Origin: Paragonimus westermani
Lineage: Eukaryota > Platyhelminthes > Trematoda > Plagiorchiida > Troglotrematidae
Assembly (NCBI GenBank): GCA_008508345.1
Contig: QNGE01001024.1
Span: 91,749-155,748, forward strand
Direction: 5' to 3'
Length of the DNA: 64,000 nt
In this document: in pieces, positions 1 through 12,919 of the stretch
Layout of the letters: every line of letters starts with the position of its first letter
How positions within the stretch are numbered: the stretch's first letter is position 1
Made by a program: the position numbers and the translations under genes
The notes under the pieces: model-generated
Seen by the model: only the letters and a program-made list of their open reading frames with translations
Databases searched by the model: none
What the model was told of the DNA's origin: nothing

Positions 1-531
1 CAATGTGTTTGACGCAAATCCACAAGTCTCATTTGCGCAGTTTCGATGTGTGCAGTTGCAATATGCCTGAGGTTATTGTTCGTCACATTCAGCTTATTCT
101 TCCTCAGTAGGCGCAGGAATTGATAAGGATATTGACCGTCACATCTGCATTCAGCAAGAAACGATATCTTGACAAGTTCACGAGCTATCTTGCATCTCAA
201 GCTGGCCATACGGCGCCACAACTTGCAAGTTTCAACGGGAATTCATTCGGGATTTCGTTCTAACGGTTTTGTTCAAACTTCTAAAGGAAATGAACTGTTC
301 AACAATTATTCATTCCGGGAATTATGTTGTCAAAGTCGTGATGCTCAGCAAAGAGCTGTGGAGTTAATTCAACATAATTAAAGATCTATCTAGCTGCAAT
401 CTACCTTTTGGAAACAATCTGGACAGTAATCACAAAAGTAGACCGGATTTTGATTACATATTGTGCTCAAATTGAGCATGCGCAAAGGAAAGTTAGGGGA
501 CTTCAGATACAATCAAGCTGAATAGACTCAC
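1..531. other. Non-coding; presumed intron of the zinc transporter
   Basis: I read both strands. The expected next ZnT exon (His-rich loop, TM5) is not here. A 70-codon plus-strand ORF at 169-381 has no family features. I see no repeat or promoter. Confidence 0.5.
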
Positions 532-685
532 ACGATATTAACTCCGACGCCAACTGCAGAGGTGATTAACATTATTTTCCCGTCAATTTCATAATTCCCA
601 TTTATGATTCGTATCACGGCCAGATAGACAAGTATTCCCGTTACAAGCCAAATCATGAGCACAGAGGTCAACGCCCCGACCACCT
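532..685 (-). CDS. SLC30A: Zinc transporter (SLC30A/ZnT family), exon with TM3-TM4
   Basis: Exon of 154 nt: 2 nt, 50 codons, then 2 nt. It opens with the E of RAE and continues VVGALTSVLMIWLVTGILVY, LAVIRIINGNYEIDGKIML and ITSAVGVGVNIV. This matches ZnT TM3, the YEIDG loop and TM4 position by position. The acceptor is TTTGATAG and the donor is GT|GTGAGT. The next exon should carry the His-rich loop and the TM5 HxxxD motif. I read the minus strand of positions 1-531 and did not find it, so the gene runs off the left edge. Intron lengths from the other exons are 7013 and 5574 nt. Confidence 0.95.
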
Positions 686-3600
686 CTATCAAACAAGATG
701 ATAACACGTAAATAAAATATAGAACATTTCGGACGCGAAACAATCATGTTAAAGTAAATCATTGTCAACCAGATATCTTTAATTTAACCCGATAGGTGGG
801 AGTCTCCGTTTAAGATCCTTATCGATGGCGAAGATGACAGTGAATTTCATCTACCTTTGTAGTTACATCAGTACCAATTCTAATGAGAATGCAACTTACA
901 CCGTCAAATCCGACAAAGTCTACAACTTCCACTACCAATGTTACTTCCATGATCAGTCCCACTTAGAGACGTCCGGTTAATTATGTTACCTTAGGAATCG
1001 CCCTCCAGCATTGCTATGAAGCACTGTCAATCCTAAAGTATGATTTTTACCAGGCAGTTGCCTGCGGTCAGCTATGAATCTGAAGAATCAAATAGGTGTG
1101 GTGGAAACATCATGGCTTTTCGAGACGAGTAGTGTTCAACCAACTGCTAAGGGCAAACAATCTGATGTAATGGCTGCTTTTTCTAGTAAATCTCTACCTT
1201 GAACCAACCTGTCGCTCGCTACATTATTTTCCATTAGTGTGTATTTGATCAGATCAAAAACCGCAGCAAAACAATAGTTGCGCGCCGTTTCTTTGTAGCA
1301 TGAAAACTTCGGCTATATGCTCTGCTTCAGTGAGGCACACTCGATTCACAGAGCACTATTGATTATTGATATCTGTTTGCAACTTCGATTTATTGATACA
1401 GCCTAACCTGATATTTACAAGAAAAAGGATACGGAAGTCGCCAAATCAGTTGCTTTCAGACCGTATTTCTCCATTTCGTTCAAACTCTGAGGTCATTGCC
1501 TACTTTGGTATAGCGTGGTGCGATATGACGTGTGTAGAAAGCGATGATCCGCTCTTCACTGGAAAGGAAGAACCACTCGAATTTCATACGAAATATACAA
1601 TCGGATTGCACTCTGCAGTCCACTAAGATGTTGGTTGTTTACCGTTGCCAATGGATGCCCAGACTGTGACCGCATTTGAATCGTTTCGCTTATCTTGTGC
1701 TTTTGTTTGAAATAAACAAGGTTCCATTAAGTGACTTTTGGGATCATATCACAAGAACTTTCATGAACAGTCACTGATCTGTCTGTTTCACCTTCATCCT
1801 ATTAACGCTTGAACCGAATAAAGCGAACAATCACAGACTAGTCAGGGATTGTATGAATTTTGGTTGTTATTGATCCCAGTAACTTTGAATCTAAACAACT
1901 TGTGAGTATCTTGTCTAGTTGTCAGAATCCTGACCCCTCAACTATCTGACGCCTTCATTCAACTCATACATTTCTGCTTGTAGGCGTTGGCCAGCAATAC
2001 GGAGGTAGCATTCTTACTAGTCACATCGGTCTTGTGGAACAGAGTCAGTCGTTAATGCCTCGGTTCAAAATGGAAACCGACAGGTCGGATGAGATTAACC
2101 GGGCGATCAAGTGAACCAGGTTGTAACAAAGCTGCACGTTTCACGGGCTGAATACATCCATGAAGTACTTGGGCAGTGTGCCACTTCCGGAGTAGCTCAC
2201 GAGTAGCGTGTGTCCATGTCTGAACTATAATCTGAGCTGTGGACTTTCTGCCTACTAGACAGTTGCATGTAATCTCTATGTTGATTTCTCATTAAACAGT
2301 CGGATATTTAGATTTCAGAAAATCTACATTCAGAGTGGCAGCACAGTCATTACCATGAACAGGGGGACGGTGGCGAAAATTTCTGTTGTAACAAAGATAT
2401 GCATTGAAGATGAGCTGTAAAAACCGACTCTGATTAAAGCAAGTAAGCTCAGAGTTTTTGTTGAATACCATGAACTCAATTAATTACATGAGGTTTTTAA
2501 ACCATAAAATTTAATGTATAAATTGTTTTATTCAGTAAGTACTCATAACTCAGTGCATTACTAACGAAAGACGACATATGTCACAAAAATTAACACTTCG
2601 TTCGCTCATTTAAGCCTAAAACGCAATGTATTAAATTATGGATAACTTAGCAACAACGGTAGTGTGAGCCGGCCTTAACAGAATCATATATTGTTCTGCT
2701 AACAATCCCTTCTAACTGTGTGTTAAAACCACTGTTTTCTTTGTTTATATGCACAGCGATGAAATGCTGAACTGTGCGCAATTTTTACGTGTTTCAGAGT
2801 TTGCGTCATTGCTGTAAACTAGAATCACACAGCTTACGGTTTACGCTGTCATTAGTGAGTTCATGTTAGACATTTGGTTGTCACAACAGAGCAAGCAGAA
2901 TGGATTGTCAGCATATGGGGTATGAAGCGAACGTTTGATCACCATTACCCAGTCCCATGAAGAAACTCCGTTTGGAGCTACTTTTCCGTGAACAACGTTG
3001 GTTGAATGGAAAGGACACAGTATGAAGCGAAAATTCTTCGTTTACTCCGATGTACTGTTTTGATCGCGCTGGATCCAGCGAATTTACCATTTACGTACAC
3101 AGTATTTTGTACGGCATACCAGAAAACAATAATTGAACTAGATAACACTGCGTCAGTTTTCAACTGCGTGTCATGGATATCAGTAATGAAAGTTACGTGG
3201 CCCCAAGCTCGTTGTCCGAATTGTACATCATTCTCTTGTTCCTGTTTCGTGTAAGTACGATGATTGTTTCAACTTGTTGGCGTCTTCAAACCTCGAAAGC
3301 TGTGATTGTACGCCTTCAGTACTATTTTGCATAGATTTATAAAATCACGTCTGTTTAGTTAGGTTACCTACGAGCAAGATGTACTTACTTGTTAGGACGA
3401 CACACGTCTCTGCGCTATAACACTACCAGGAAAGCCACTGATATACCCCTTCAGTTTTGCTTCTGAGAGCATTATTCTTCTATGTTATATGAATATATAA
3501 ACCACCTTACGTCAGTATTCAAACAAAAGTATTCGGAGATAGTGGCGTTCCATTTGACCATCAGAAAATTGTTCATCTTATCTAACTTGCACCAGTTGGA

Positions 3601-4318
3601 CTTGTTGACTACTTATCAAACCCATTATTTGAGCATCAAGATAGTTGTCTACACAAACTTTCCGTGTTGAATTCAATGGTGGCTTAATTCTGTCTTATCT
3701 TACACAGTGATGGTTTTCGTTCTACTCATATCTTAAACGCCATTTTTGCCCATTCATGACGTGACCGCTACAAACATTACACAAATCTATTCAATCAGAA
3801 AACCAGTTGCTACGAGGTACCCCAAGGCATTAAGCTGTGTACCTTTTTGTAATGGCTCAGTAAAACTTCATTGAAAGTTCGTCTACTAATTGCGTAGCAG
3901 GGGTGAACAATAATCGTTTCTCTGAATGCATCAACAAATCAAAGAAAGTGATCTAACCGTATCGTTTATCCTCTCGACTTTTTAGTCGAATAAGTATTTC
4001 AACTGGTACTCAAAAATGTGCCCTCCCGGAACAAACATTTTCTTATTCCTGCTAAATTTCCTTAAAAATAAAAATTACCCGAAAAACAAATGTAAATGAA
4101 GTGATGAATCCTGAGATACCGAAACATACATAGCACAGAATTCGAAGATAATTATGTCATTCTAAATTTAGGCGCACCAGAGGATCATTCAGTGACAGGT
4201 TACGGCACAGTTTACTGTCTCTAAATCTAAAATGTGAACCATGATAACGCGATAACGCAATGAAACAAACTTCCGTCAATATCCAACTGAGCTAACTGAA
4301 AGATGATACAGCGAAGGT

Positions 4319-4456
4319 GAACGTGCATTTGTACATCAGTCCTATGAAGACACCTCACGATGCTGGTCAGAATGTCCCAGGTGGAACAGATAATACTTTC
4401 AATACCAATACAGCGTGGAATGGGCGGGTTCGATGTTTGTTTTCCGTTTAACCAAC
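4319..4456 (-). repeat. Inverted duplication, left arm
   Basis: Read on the minus strand, this segment aligns base for base with plus-strand 5333-5470. I count about 14 mismatches in 138 positions. Weaker similarity extends outward, to about 4515 here and 5262 in the other arm, with small indels. Both arms share one reading frame with peptide blocks such as IGIESIICS and LHRTDVQM. I recognise no known element; it may be a piece of an unnamed dispersed repeat. Confidence 0.85.
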
Positions 4457-5332
4457 ACACAGTACCGCATTGCATTGTCTTGCCGTTGTGCAATCATCTG
4501 AATGTCTTCGTAACTAGCGATTAGCCTCATCTAACATTTGGTACTTGGCCAGTGGGGTTTTGGGGGAGCCCAGTGGCATTAGCGGTTCCCACAAAACAGG
4601 TTACGCGCACAAGGTGGATCGTTTGATAAGTAAAAACGAATAAATAAGCCAATATCCATCGAACAGCGTTCATATTTGATTACCACTATCACGTTCACAA
4701 TGACTTTTCTTCTCTCTCATTCTAAAAGCAGGACTCAAAGTCTAAAGTTTTCTCTTTGCTGAGGCTTGTTGATGGTACATGTTCTCGCCGGGACGAAGAT
4801 TTTCACTCCAATTCAAGTCCCCATGGAGCAGTCATGTTGACCTCTAAGCAAGTGCATTAAATCCTAGGCGAACGAGCACAATCAAATTGGGCAGGCGGCT
4901 TTACTTTAAGCACTAAGAACACTTTCGAGTAGAAAATTGTGGGTTTGTATGCACAACTATACGACTTATTAATCCACGTGTTCCGTAGTTGCGTTTAAAA
5001 TGTAAACGAATATCATGTTCGTTATATGGGACCGGTTTGGAGTAAATATTATTTGGCATTTATCACTTTTGCCTCAGTAGAGTTTCTCGTCTGCGAAAGT
5101 TGTGACTCAGACTCATCGCGTATGCACTGCATTCTCAAAGTCGAAGAAATGGCTGAAAGAAAAATGTTTCTATGGGTGATTGCAAATTTGATCCATTATA
5201 CAATGTTTACAGGGCTGCTGCAAACATTGGTGTTTGACTGAGAAAAGTCAACAGCATTGACATGTCTCGACTACGAAGACTTTCTGATGATTGCACACCG
5301 GTAAGATAATACATTCCATTCATGTATTGTAT

Positions 5333-5470
5333 GTTGGTTAAACGGAAATCAAACATCAAACGCGCCCATTCCACTCTGTATTGGTATTGAAAGTATTATC
5401 TGTTCCAACTGGGGCACTGTGACCAGCATCATGAGGCGTCTCCATAGGACTGATGTGCAAATGTACATTC
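5333..5470 (+). repeat. Inverted duplication, right arm
   Basis: Partner of the 4319-4456 arm in opposite orientation, with about 875 bases between the aligned cores. The extended arm begins near 5262 with ACTACGAAGAC and TGATGATTGCACA, which are also present in the left arm. A transcript crossing both arms could fold into a long hairpin. Confidence 0.85.
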
Positions 5471-6449
5471 GTAATTGCTGTGAAAATTTTCATCTTCGTA
5501 TGCAGACTGTTTGTTAAATCTTGCATCGTCCTGTATATTCTCTCTCAGAGATTGGTTTCATTGATTTACCGTAATAATGGTAATCTCGGTGTCCAGCATT
5601 TGCGTTTTTTCATCTGTCTGTAGATAAGGGCCTCCACCTGATTGGGTCCACAGTTGTAACTTACAATCACCCTAATTTAATCAATACGAGTGCACAAAAA
5701 TCGTATTACTTCCTTCATCTAAGTAACCATTTCCAAATCGTCGTTATTCACAACTTCTAGTGGAAAACTAAGCCCTCTTTCGATCAAGACCTGTAAATTG
5801 TGTATATGCTGCAGTTAATCACAGTCTGTTATGTCCCCCTTACGTATATTATGTTTTCTTAACGGTTGAATCTTCTACCTTAGGAACTTTGCAGTTCAAA
5901 CTTCTTTCCATTCCACAATCCATTTTACCGTTCTGTTAACGTTTGCATACATCCAATCAGTGGCACTACACTAATAAATATTGTGCAATGAAAACATTTC
6001 GTACTATGTACTACAACCCGAAATCCGCTATCAAACCACCTGACGGTAAATCATGCTGATAATTTTGAAGACAAAAGATTTGCTTTCAAAATGTTTCTGA
6101 TTATTCCAAGCATTTTCTCTCACCTAATCGTTCTAAATTTACACCCCAGTCTTTCATTTTAGTCAGTAGCAAACAGTTATCTCACCGTGCTCTTATTTAC
6201 TTTGACTCATTTGAGTCCTACTTTACATGATTGCCGGTGGCCCAATTTTATATACAACGTGTACGATTGCGTAACTGAAATAGAAGGTTTCTAAAACTGG
6301 CGCAATCGCGTTCTACAATATATAGAACGATTTTAGACCATAGGCAGTGCAAACTAGCAATCCGAAACGGACGGTAGCCATCGAAACTAACGAGATGAAA
6401 ACAAACTATCATCCAATTACATACGGATTTCCCCATCACAACCGATGCT

Positions 6450-6600
6450 CATAAAACTGGTGACTGAGTGGATGAGGGCGTTGACTCGTAACAAGAAGGG
6501 TAGTCGTTTTGATCCCATATTCACACTGCCTGTGGATGATTAGTCCGAACAGAGACGAAATCGATCATGGAGTGTCGGTTCGAGGGTGAGCATCAAAACA
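6450..6600 (+). repeat. tRNA-derived SINE with decayed hammerhead-ribozyme-like segment
   Basis: A tRNA-like head has an A-box-like TGACTGAGTGG at 6461-6471 and a B-box-like TCGTTTTGATCC ending at 6515. Next comes a segment shaped like a hammerhead. ACACT (6523) with CC can pair with GGAGTGT (6569-6575) as stem I. A CTG..ATGA core is split by three extra bases. GTC (6543) pairs with GAC (6554) as stem II. GAAA is at 6557-6560, and an AUC-type cleavage triplet is at 6564-6566. The core is too damaged to be expected to cleave. The tRNA head differs from the SINE at 33.7 kb, so this may be a second subfamily. Confidence 0.55.
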
Positions 6601-6964
6601 TTACTAACTTCAGATCTAATATGTATTAGGCATTCTGTCAAGCCTGTATCAGGTGCTGTTCTGATACTTCTTGTGAATTACAAATGTTTAAAAATTACAA
6701 CCAACCCAAACCGTTAATTAACCCAGATGCACTCATTAGCAGTTCCTCGATCAAGTGCGACTGGTTTATAAATACGGACCACATGAGGTGCACTCGCGTG
6801 TGATCACTTCGTATAGCACACAATAATAATCGAAAAATTCAGTGTGGAAAATATTACACTGTAAATGGTTAACGTAATAATCATTCCGATAATGTTCCGA
6901 CTTGATTCGCAGAAAGGTCTCTCAACGGTCATTGCATTCCTGAAATCCCTAAGGCTTACAAGGC

Positions 6965-7080
6965 GGTGGTTGAGTGTTTAAAAGAGTAGGTGGCTTTATT
7001 GTACCTGAAGCTATGAGCACGCATTTTACCGATGCGAACCACTTAGTTGCAGAATACTGAAGCGAGGGTTCGATCGGCTG
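6965..7080 (+). repeat. Possible degenerate tRNA-related repeat
   Basis: GTGGTTGAGTGTT near 6966 resembles an A box and is similar to the start of the repeats at 15.56 and 33.71 kb. GGGTTCGATCGG near 7066 resembles a B box. The spacing is longer than in a normal tRNA, and no hammerhead core is visible. Weak call. Confidence 0.3.
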
Positions 7081-7698
7081 CTATGTGGACCTGAAAACAG
7101 TTCTTATATGATACGGTGTACGACTAGCTTTTATCATCTACAGTATGCGGTAGGCTAACGCGTTCAGGTCTGAAACTTGCAAAACGGTTCAGTTGCAGTG
7201 AGTACTCACTGAAACGTGCGATCGAAAACAGAACATAGAATATGGTACGGTAGTGAGTTATTCGCGTGCAATGATCTTCTTTATGGGCCAAATATACATC
7301 CTTCAAGATGCCGACCTTTTCGGTAATATTACGTCACCTTATCACATGGAATGACGTAATGGTTCTACGAGGATGAGTCGGCTCAAGCTCATACTATGTA
7401 GTTCGAAGTAGTCAGATATAGAAGACACACTGTTCAGACTTTACTTATGCATTCTGGTGCGAATATTATCTAGATCGCATTCAAAGTATTTGCTTTCTAA
7501 CTAGGTCTTGTTGTTCAGCCTGTTGTAGTATTGACAAAATGAGAATTTCTGTGTTACCGATTCTATGTTCCTAACGAATCAACACAAAATGTCACCTTCC
7601 AGTGTCGAATCTCTGGCCAGGGTATTCAAGATAAAGAACATTTAAGGTGCTATGGTTGAACGTTGCGCAACACGGATGAGACAAATATTTGGACTGAC

Positions 7699-7845
7699 CT
7701 GCACGATACCAACCGAAACTCATTTTTGTTGTTGAAGGACGTGATGCCAGAAACAAAGCAAGCAGACTGATAAGAAAGCTGGCAAAGTCTGTCAACAAAT
7801 GAGCCGCGTCCGTCATGACGGCTAGACTCTGAGCCAGCGCGCCAC
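7699..7845 (-). CDS. SLC30A: Zinc transporter (SLC30A/ZnT family), exon with TM2 and zinc-binding HxxxD
   Basis: Exon of 147 nt: 2 nt, 48 codons, then 1 nt. It reads [20 protein letters not shown], then a hydrophobic helix, RPSTTK and [17 protein letters not shown] is the hallmark of cation diffusion facilitators. The His and Asp of HLLTD form half of the intramembrane zinc site, and FGWxRAE follows TM2 in vertebrate ZnTs. The acceptor is preceded by a T-rich tract ending CATTTCAAG, and the donor is CAG|GTCAGT. The phase-1 end plus AG of the next exon rebuilds the Glu of RAE. The Met in this exon is internal, not a start. Confidence 0.95.
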
Positions 7846-7952
7846 CTTGAAATGGAACAAAACCGGAGAAAATAATTAAAGTTGTCTCACTTCAGAAGTA
7901 ATATAAGCTATGAAATATTTTGACAGATCGGATTTTCCAACTGTTATAAACT

Positions 7953-8030
7953 AATATATATATACATATAATATACTAATATATAATGTATATATATAAT
8001 ATATATAATATATATAATGTGTATAATATT
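7953..8030. repeat. AT-rich microsatellite
   Basis: Imperfect TA/TAA tandem tract of about 78 bases, interrupted by single G and C bases. It sits inside a zinc transporter intron. Confidence 0.9.
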
Positions 8031-9796
8031 AGCTGAGAATGAATTGATAATAATGCAAACTGATATAAATATACCTGATATATTTATGTCTATCTGACAG
8101 TAAGATTTGCTTGGGTTTATAACTACTCAAAGCAAATTGAAACATCTTAGTGCGGAGGATTGAAATCCAGCACGGTTGTGGAAGGCGTCATTATAATTCA
8201 TTTGAAGTCTCATAGTTAAGCGAGCCCATTGAACAGTGATCTGATTTGGTAACCTTATTGGGTTTCAGAAGAATCGATTATGTACCGAATCACTAACACA
8301 CCAAGCTGACGTGGATGGATATGGAAGTACAAAGTCCGATTCACACATAGCGGAGTACGAGTGACGAGTTCTGGTTCAATAACGAATTTTAAAGCATGCG
8401 TTCTGTTGAAAGTAACCAGCTAATTTATCCATAGAAGCGAATAATTTGATTAGGGTTTGAATGAGACCACTCTAACTACCCAACTTAGCGTAAGAGAGCT
8501 TAACCATTTTGGCCACATCTCTTTCGTGAAGCAGTTTGACACTAACGACCGCCAAACATCGAAGGTTTGCCGTCTCAGGACCAATCAGCGTTTCACAGTA
8601 TTATTTAACTTCGATTTTAATAATTCATTCAACAAAAGATAACTAAAATCACCAACTATTCACCCCCACCTTACTGTGGTATACGCAGTCATGCGGATTA
8701 AACTACTGTGATATTGTATTCTTAATAATCAGCAAAATGTGAAAACATTTATGCTGCGAATGTTTGGTGTGAAAATTTTGTGTAGGTTCTGTTTGTTCCA
8801 TATTTGCATTCATCAACAGTTTGTTGCAAACAGCAAAGAGTGACCCCTCTTGTTTTCTAGTGCACGCAGATGATAGTCTGATGTAATTCAGAGGAATATT
8901 CCATCGTTAGACCTTCCGTTCTTTACGAACAGCCTATTCTGAGATTGTCGCCCATTTCGCTTTATTCTGTAGTTCATGAAAAATAATCTTTTCAAGATGA
9001 ATTTCAAATGTTTTCAGTCGAGTTGGTATTTACAGTCAGTTACCAATTGCGGTGTAGGTGACCTTGTTAACAGTGAGAGTTGTAAAGTAAACCAAGTTAT
9101 CGAATCCGTCCATCTGTCAGTGAAAGAACCAGCAATCAGGTTACCTAGTTAACTTTAATCAGTCAGTTTCATAACAAAGCTTGTGAGTTCATGTGGAACA
9201 CAACGGAATAATAGGGCCCTTCTTGTGGCCAGAAAATACGCTGACTTAAGTGAGCTGACTGTCAGGACATGGGACGATAACCACGTGACAGGTCGCAACC
9301 AAATGGCGCACACATGCATCGTACCAATCTGGTCTTCATTAGGACTATCAGATTGTCTTTAAGAATATTTTACAAATAATTTACCAAGAGTGAAAAACCT
9401 CTACTATTCTGATCAGCATTTCAGTTATCTGCTTGATGGCAATGTACCCCCCAGTTTGTGCACCCTGAGTAGTTGGTTTGGAAATTGTTACATCCATGCG
9501 CTAACTCAGCATCCAGAAACTGGCGACAACATTGGTTCACATGGGCGACTAACCTACAGCTGGACCAAAGGCCTGGTAACATTTTGGCAATATTGGATCT
9601 CGGTTCAGCGAGAACGAAGGTTAAACCGGTTACACTGGAATATTAATTTCAGCGTGAATATTAAAAAATACTTAACGTCATTTGAACTTTCGACCCTAAC
9701 GATCGCAGTCACTAAAAATTGATCATGGGGATGGACTGTTTGCCTTCAACGTTTGAGAAGATTCTTGACCGAATAAATTATTAAATTAATATTTTC

Positions 9797-9890
9797 AGTC
9801 TTTGCTCTTGGAGACTTCAGTCATGTGGAAAGTGGTGTGAATCTCATTCTACAAGGAAGGAACAGATCAGGAAGAGGTGTCCAACGGAGA
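9797..9890 (+). CDS. Exon-like segment, unidentified
   Basis: A T-rich tract ending ATTTTCAG is followed by about 94 bases and a canonical donor, GAGA|GTAAGTATT. Two of three frames are open. One gives FALGDFSHVESGVNLILQG. The other is cysteine-rich (CSWRLQSCGKWCESH ... RKRCP) with a vague look of a thrombospondin type-1 repeat, but the cysteine and tryptophan spacing does not fit well. It lies in an intron of the minus-strand zinc transporter. I assign no function. Confidence 0.2.
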
Positions 9891-12784
9891 GTAAGTATTA
9901 ACATTCGATTGTATTTTCCAAAAACCGCTTGTTTATCCATCGGTTTTCATACCCTTATGCCACTTGTAACCCAAGTCACCAATTAGCAGGAAATTGACTG
10001 CGATGCATACCCAGGTTCGGTTTTGATTCATCAGCAGAATGTTTTGTGTGATCAATCTCATGTCAAACCGGAACTCGGTGATTAGCTAAACTACGTTTAA
10101 CTCAATTGAACACTTCCGTTTTGTGGTAGATGGTCTAACGGTTCTAATTTAACCTGAAACGGTCATATCGAATTTGCAAACAGGCTAAGGCCAATTAACG
10201 TATCTAGTGAGCCAGACGACTTGCATGTCGGGAATTTGGCTACATGTCACAGCGAACGGTTATCTACAGGCGGCTTAGAATAACTTACATAAACATTAGT
10301 TGGCAGTACGAGCAAGCCGGCAGTGAGTAGAATAGAAATCTTTTATGCAAATATTTGAAAGTATGTATGGAAGGAAATATTTTAAATTTGCACGTTTAAT
10401 TTGCTTGTCCAACAATTCCATTGTTTTAGGCGTTTCGTTATTACCGCATCCTAGCCAAAACTCGTTAAAGTGTATACAGAAAGGGTATTGGACAATTGAA
10501 TACAAGTCTAGTTGTACCGGAACATATCTTCGAAAGATATATGCAGTTTCACAGACAACTCTGTAATCAAACAGTTATTCCATAGGGATCTTCAAGTTGG
10601 TCTATGTTATGATAAAGCTGAGTGTCTTGAGTGCAGACAAGATGTCTTTTAAATTTTGTGTACATCAACCGTGGCGCTGACACTCAAATTTAAAAGAGCT
10701 GCAGAAAGTAGCTATCCACTGTGGGGGACTTACAGCGTTAGTTAGATTACGGAAGGCAACAAAGTCTCGAAAAACCTTCAAAAAGCCTCGAAAAAGGAAT
10801 GAACCAATTAGACACTCTATTCTGCTAGAATTTAGGTGTTTACAGTTGCTTATGCCGGAGAAAGTGTAGAGACCCATCTGGTGAACACCTTGGTTTGGAC
10901 TGTGCCGGCCACAAAAAGGAGGGTATGCCTAAGAGCAACCACTCACATAATTTTGTTATTCGACTGTATTACTCTCACCGTGTCTCTCCCTCAGTCAACA
11001 AATTTTTACCGCCAGACTGATCGTAGTTAAAAATTGGGATTATTACAGATATATTTTTAGACTGTTGCTTACGCAGGACCGAGTTTGATTTACAACAGTT
11101 GTGAAGAGTTGCGTTTCATTACCTGTCGTTACCCTTTGTCCGGAATGAAAACTGGGAATACTTCTGAAGTCTGAACTATGCTACCTTGTAAGTGATAAAA
11201 TGGAAGCTCATTGTTCTAAGGTTACTGAAGTGTATAGTTGGAGCGACTTTACTTTACCGCTGTTTACCATGGACACTGAATCTCAAGAACGTTAAACGTG
11301 TTGAGATTCTTGACTACTTTTGTCCGTGGTCAACCGCAAGGACCAGATGAACCTAGAGGGTAAGCAACAAGATTAGGGTTTCGGTGATATGAACCAAGTA
11401 CGCTCGTTCAGCAAAAATCCGAACTTGTATGAAGTTACTCAATTAGTCTATGCATTAGAACTATGAACTCCCACTTAATTCCCCTTGTATAGGTTGCTGA
11501 ACTTCCAGCTCGATGGGTGTGTACACAGTAGGTCAATCAATGTCATGACGGTGGGGAAAACAAAGTGCCACTAGTCAGTTGAAAACTGTGTCTTATTCGT
11601 TGTTCAAACTGAATGACTCTGACTCGCCTGTTCTCCGGTTGGAGAAAAGAAGAAGAATGTTAATAATTTGTCCACATGAATGTTGTTATTTGGTTTATTT
11701 GTCAGCAAAGCAAGATTAGAAGTCCCAAGAAATGTCCTGTCTTGCGAATGTCACCGAAATTTGTGACTTGCACCATGCAATCAAAATGATAGGCCCAGAC
11801 ATTCGTTTATTAGCAATACGAGAAAAAAATTTGCACATCACCTTCTTTCTACGAATTAGACCTTTAACGTGAGCTTGCGAGGTCGATTATCATGCAAACA
11901 GAAATTGCTTTGTAGACAACAGTGGCAAGTTCAACACTTTACCATCCACAACTGATCCACAGATGTTCACATAAATTTTGGCCTGATAAGACTGAGAGAC
12001 CAAAATATGGTCGTTTTGAAAATATTTTACAGTAAGCATTTGGGAAGTTAGTTGATCTTCGAAGTCTTTAGGCAATCCGTCATTCATCTCTCCATCTCTT
12101 TGTAAGACTGTCAAAATGAGTAGCCAAATTCCGTTGTTTCCCGTTCACAACCTTTTGGTGGACACCAGCATTACTGTCTGGACGCTGCTTGGTGCATCAG
12201 TTTGCGTCATCATTCAGTATCAGTGCATCTAACGGCAGAAGGTGTGTTCACGGTCGAATAACCTTGTCAGTCAATTAGAGTAGTCCAGGTCTAATGCATT
12301 GTGGTCTTGAAGTTTATTCGGAATCGTACGTAATATCAATCAGTTCAACATGATGAAATGGTCCGAATGTATATTATGGCAAACAAATTTTTGCAATACA
12401 GTATATTCTCAATTCCGTCAAATTCTGACTACAGTTGCATATTGGCTTGCGTATAAGACTTGCTTACGAGTTAAAAAGTTATCGAATGCGGTTCACCACA
12501 CCAGGTGTTGATCTGACATATTTAACATTCGAAATCTGGTTACCGGGTAATTTAGATATTTTTACAGCTTTTCCCTACACTCCCACGCAGCAGCTACTCA
12601 CAGAGAAATTGATAGGAAATCCATAGAAGGTATGGAGTTTTGGGAGGTCACGTTTACTATCTGAGGGAATTATTGGGAAAGTAGTGTTATCCTCCCGCAA
12701 CATTTTCATCCTTGGAGTGAGCGACTCCTCTGCAGCCTAGGGGTGATCGTTGTTGAGCTGATCAATTCATCTATAAGGAGCTTG

Positions 12785-12900
12785 AACACTTGACCACAGC
12801 AATCACAGTTATGGAGACTGTTCAGCAGATCCCTTCTAAAAAAAGCACCAGACTCAAGTCTCACGTCTTTCAGAGGTAGTCAGTTGTAGTGGTCGAAGTT
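12785..12900 (-). repeat. SINE copy (hammerhead-type), 5'-truncated, inverted
   Basis: Read on the minus strand it aligns with the 3' part of the 33.7 kb SINE. Shared landmarks are CACTAC, CTTGAGTCTGGTGC, a run of seven T directly after it (12838-12844 as A on the plus strand), and a tail near CTGTGATTGCTGTGGTCAA. The hammerhead core is degraded. The tRNA-like head is missing. Confidence 0.6.
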
Positions 12901-12919
12901 TGAAGGATGATCTGCATTC

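Larger units (their letters stand above)
686..7698 (-). other. Zinc transporter intron (about 7.0 kb) with repeats inside
   Basis: Bounded by a GTCAGT donor at 7698 and a TTTGATAG acceptor at 686. It contains the inverted duplication near 4.3 and 5.4 kb, a SINE with a decayed hammerhead near 6.5 kb and a further tRNA-like segment near 7.0 kb. I recognise nothing else in it. The short ORFs present have no family motif. Confidence 0.8.

Noticed and set aside
3173..3250. Plus-strand ATG frame of 26 codons ending at a GTAAGT donor, with a hydrophobic end
   Set aside because: Short and unsupported by any partner exon. It lies in a zinc transporter intron on the opposite strand, and chance is likely.
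5262..5490. TGATGATTGCACACCGG checked as a hammerhead core in the inverted duplication
   Set aside because: CTGATGA is present, but no stem II or GAAA follows.
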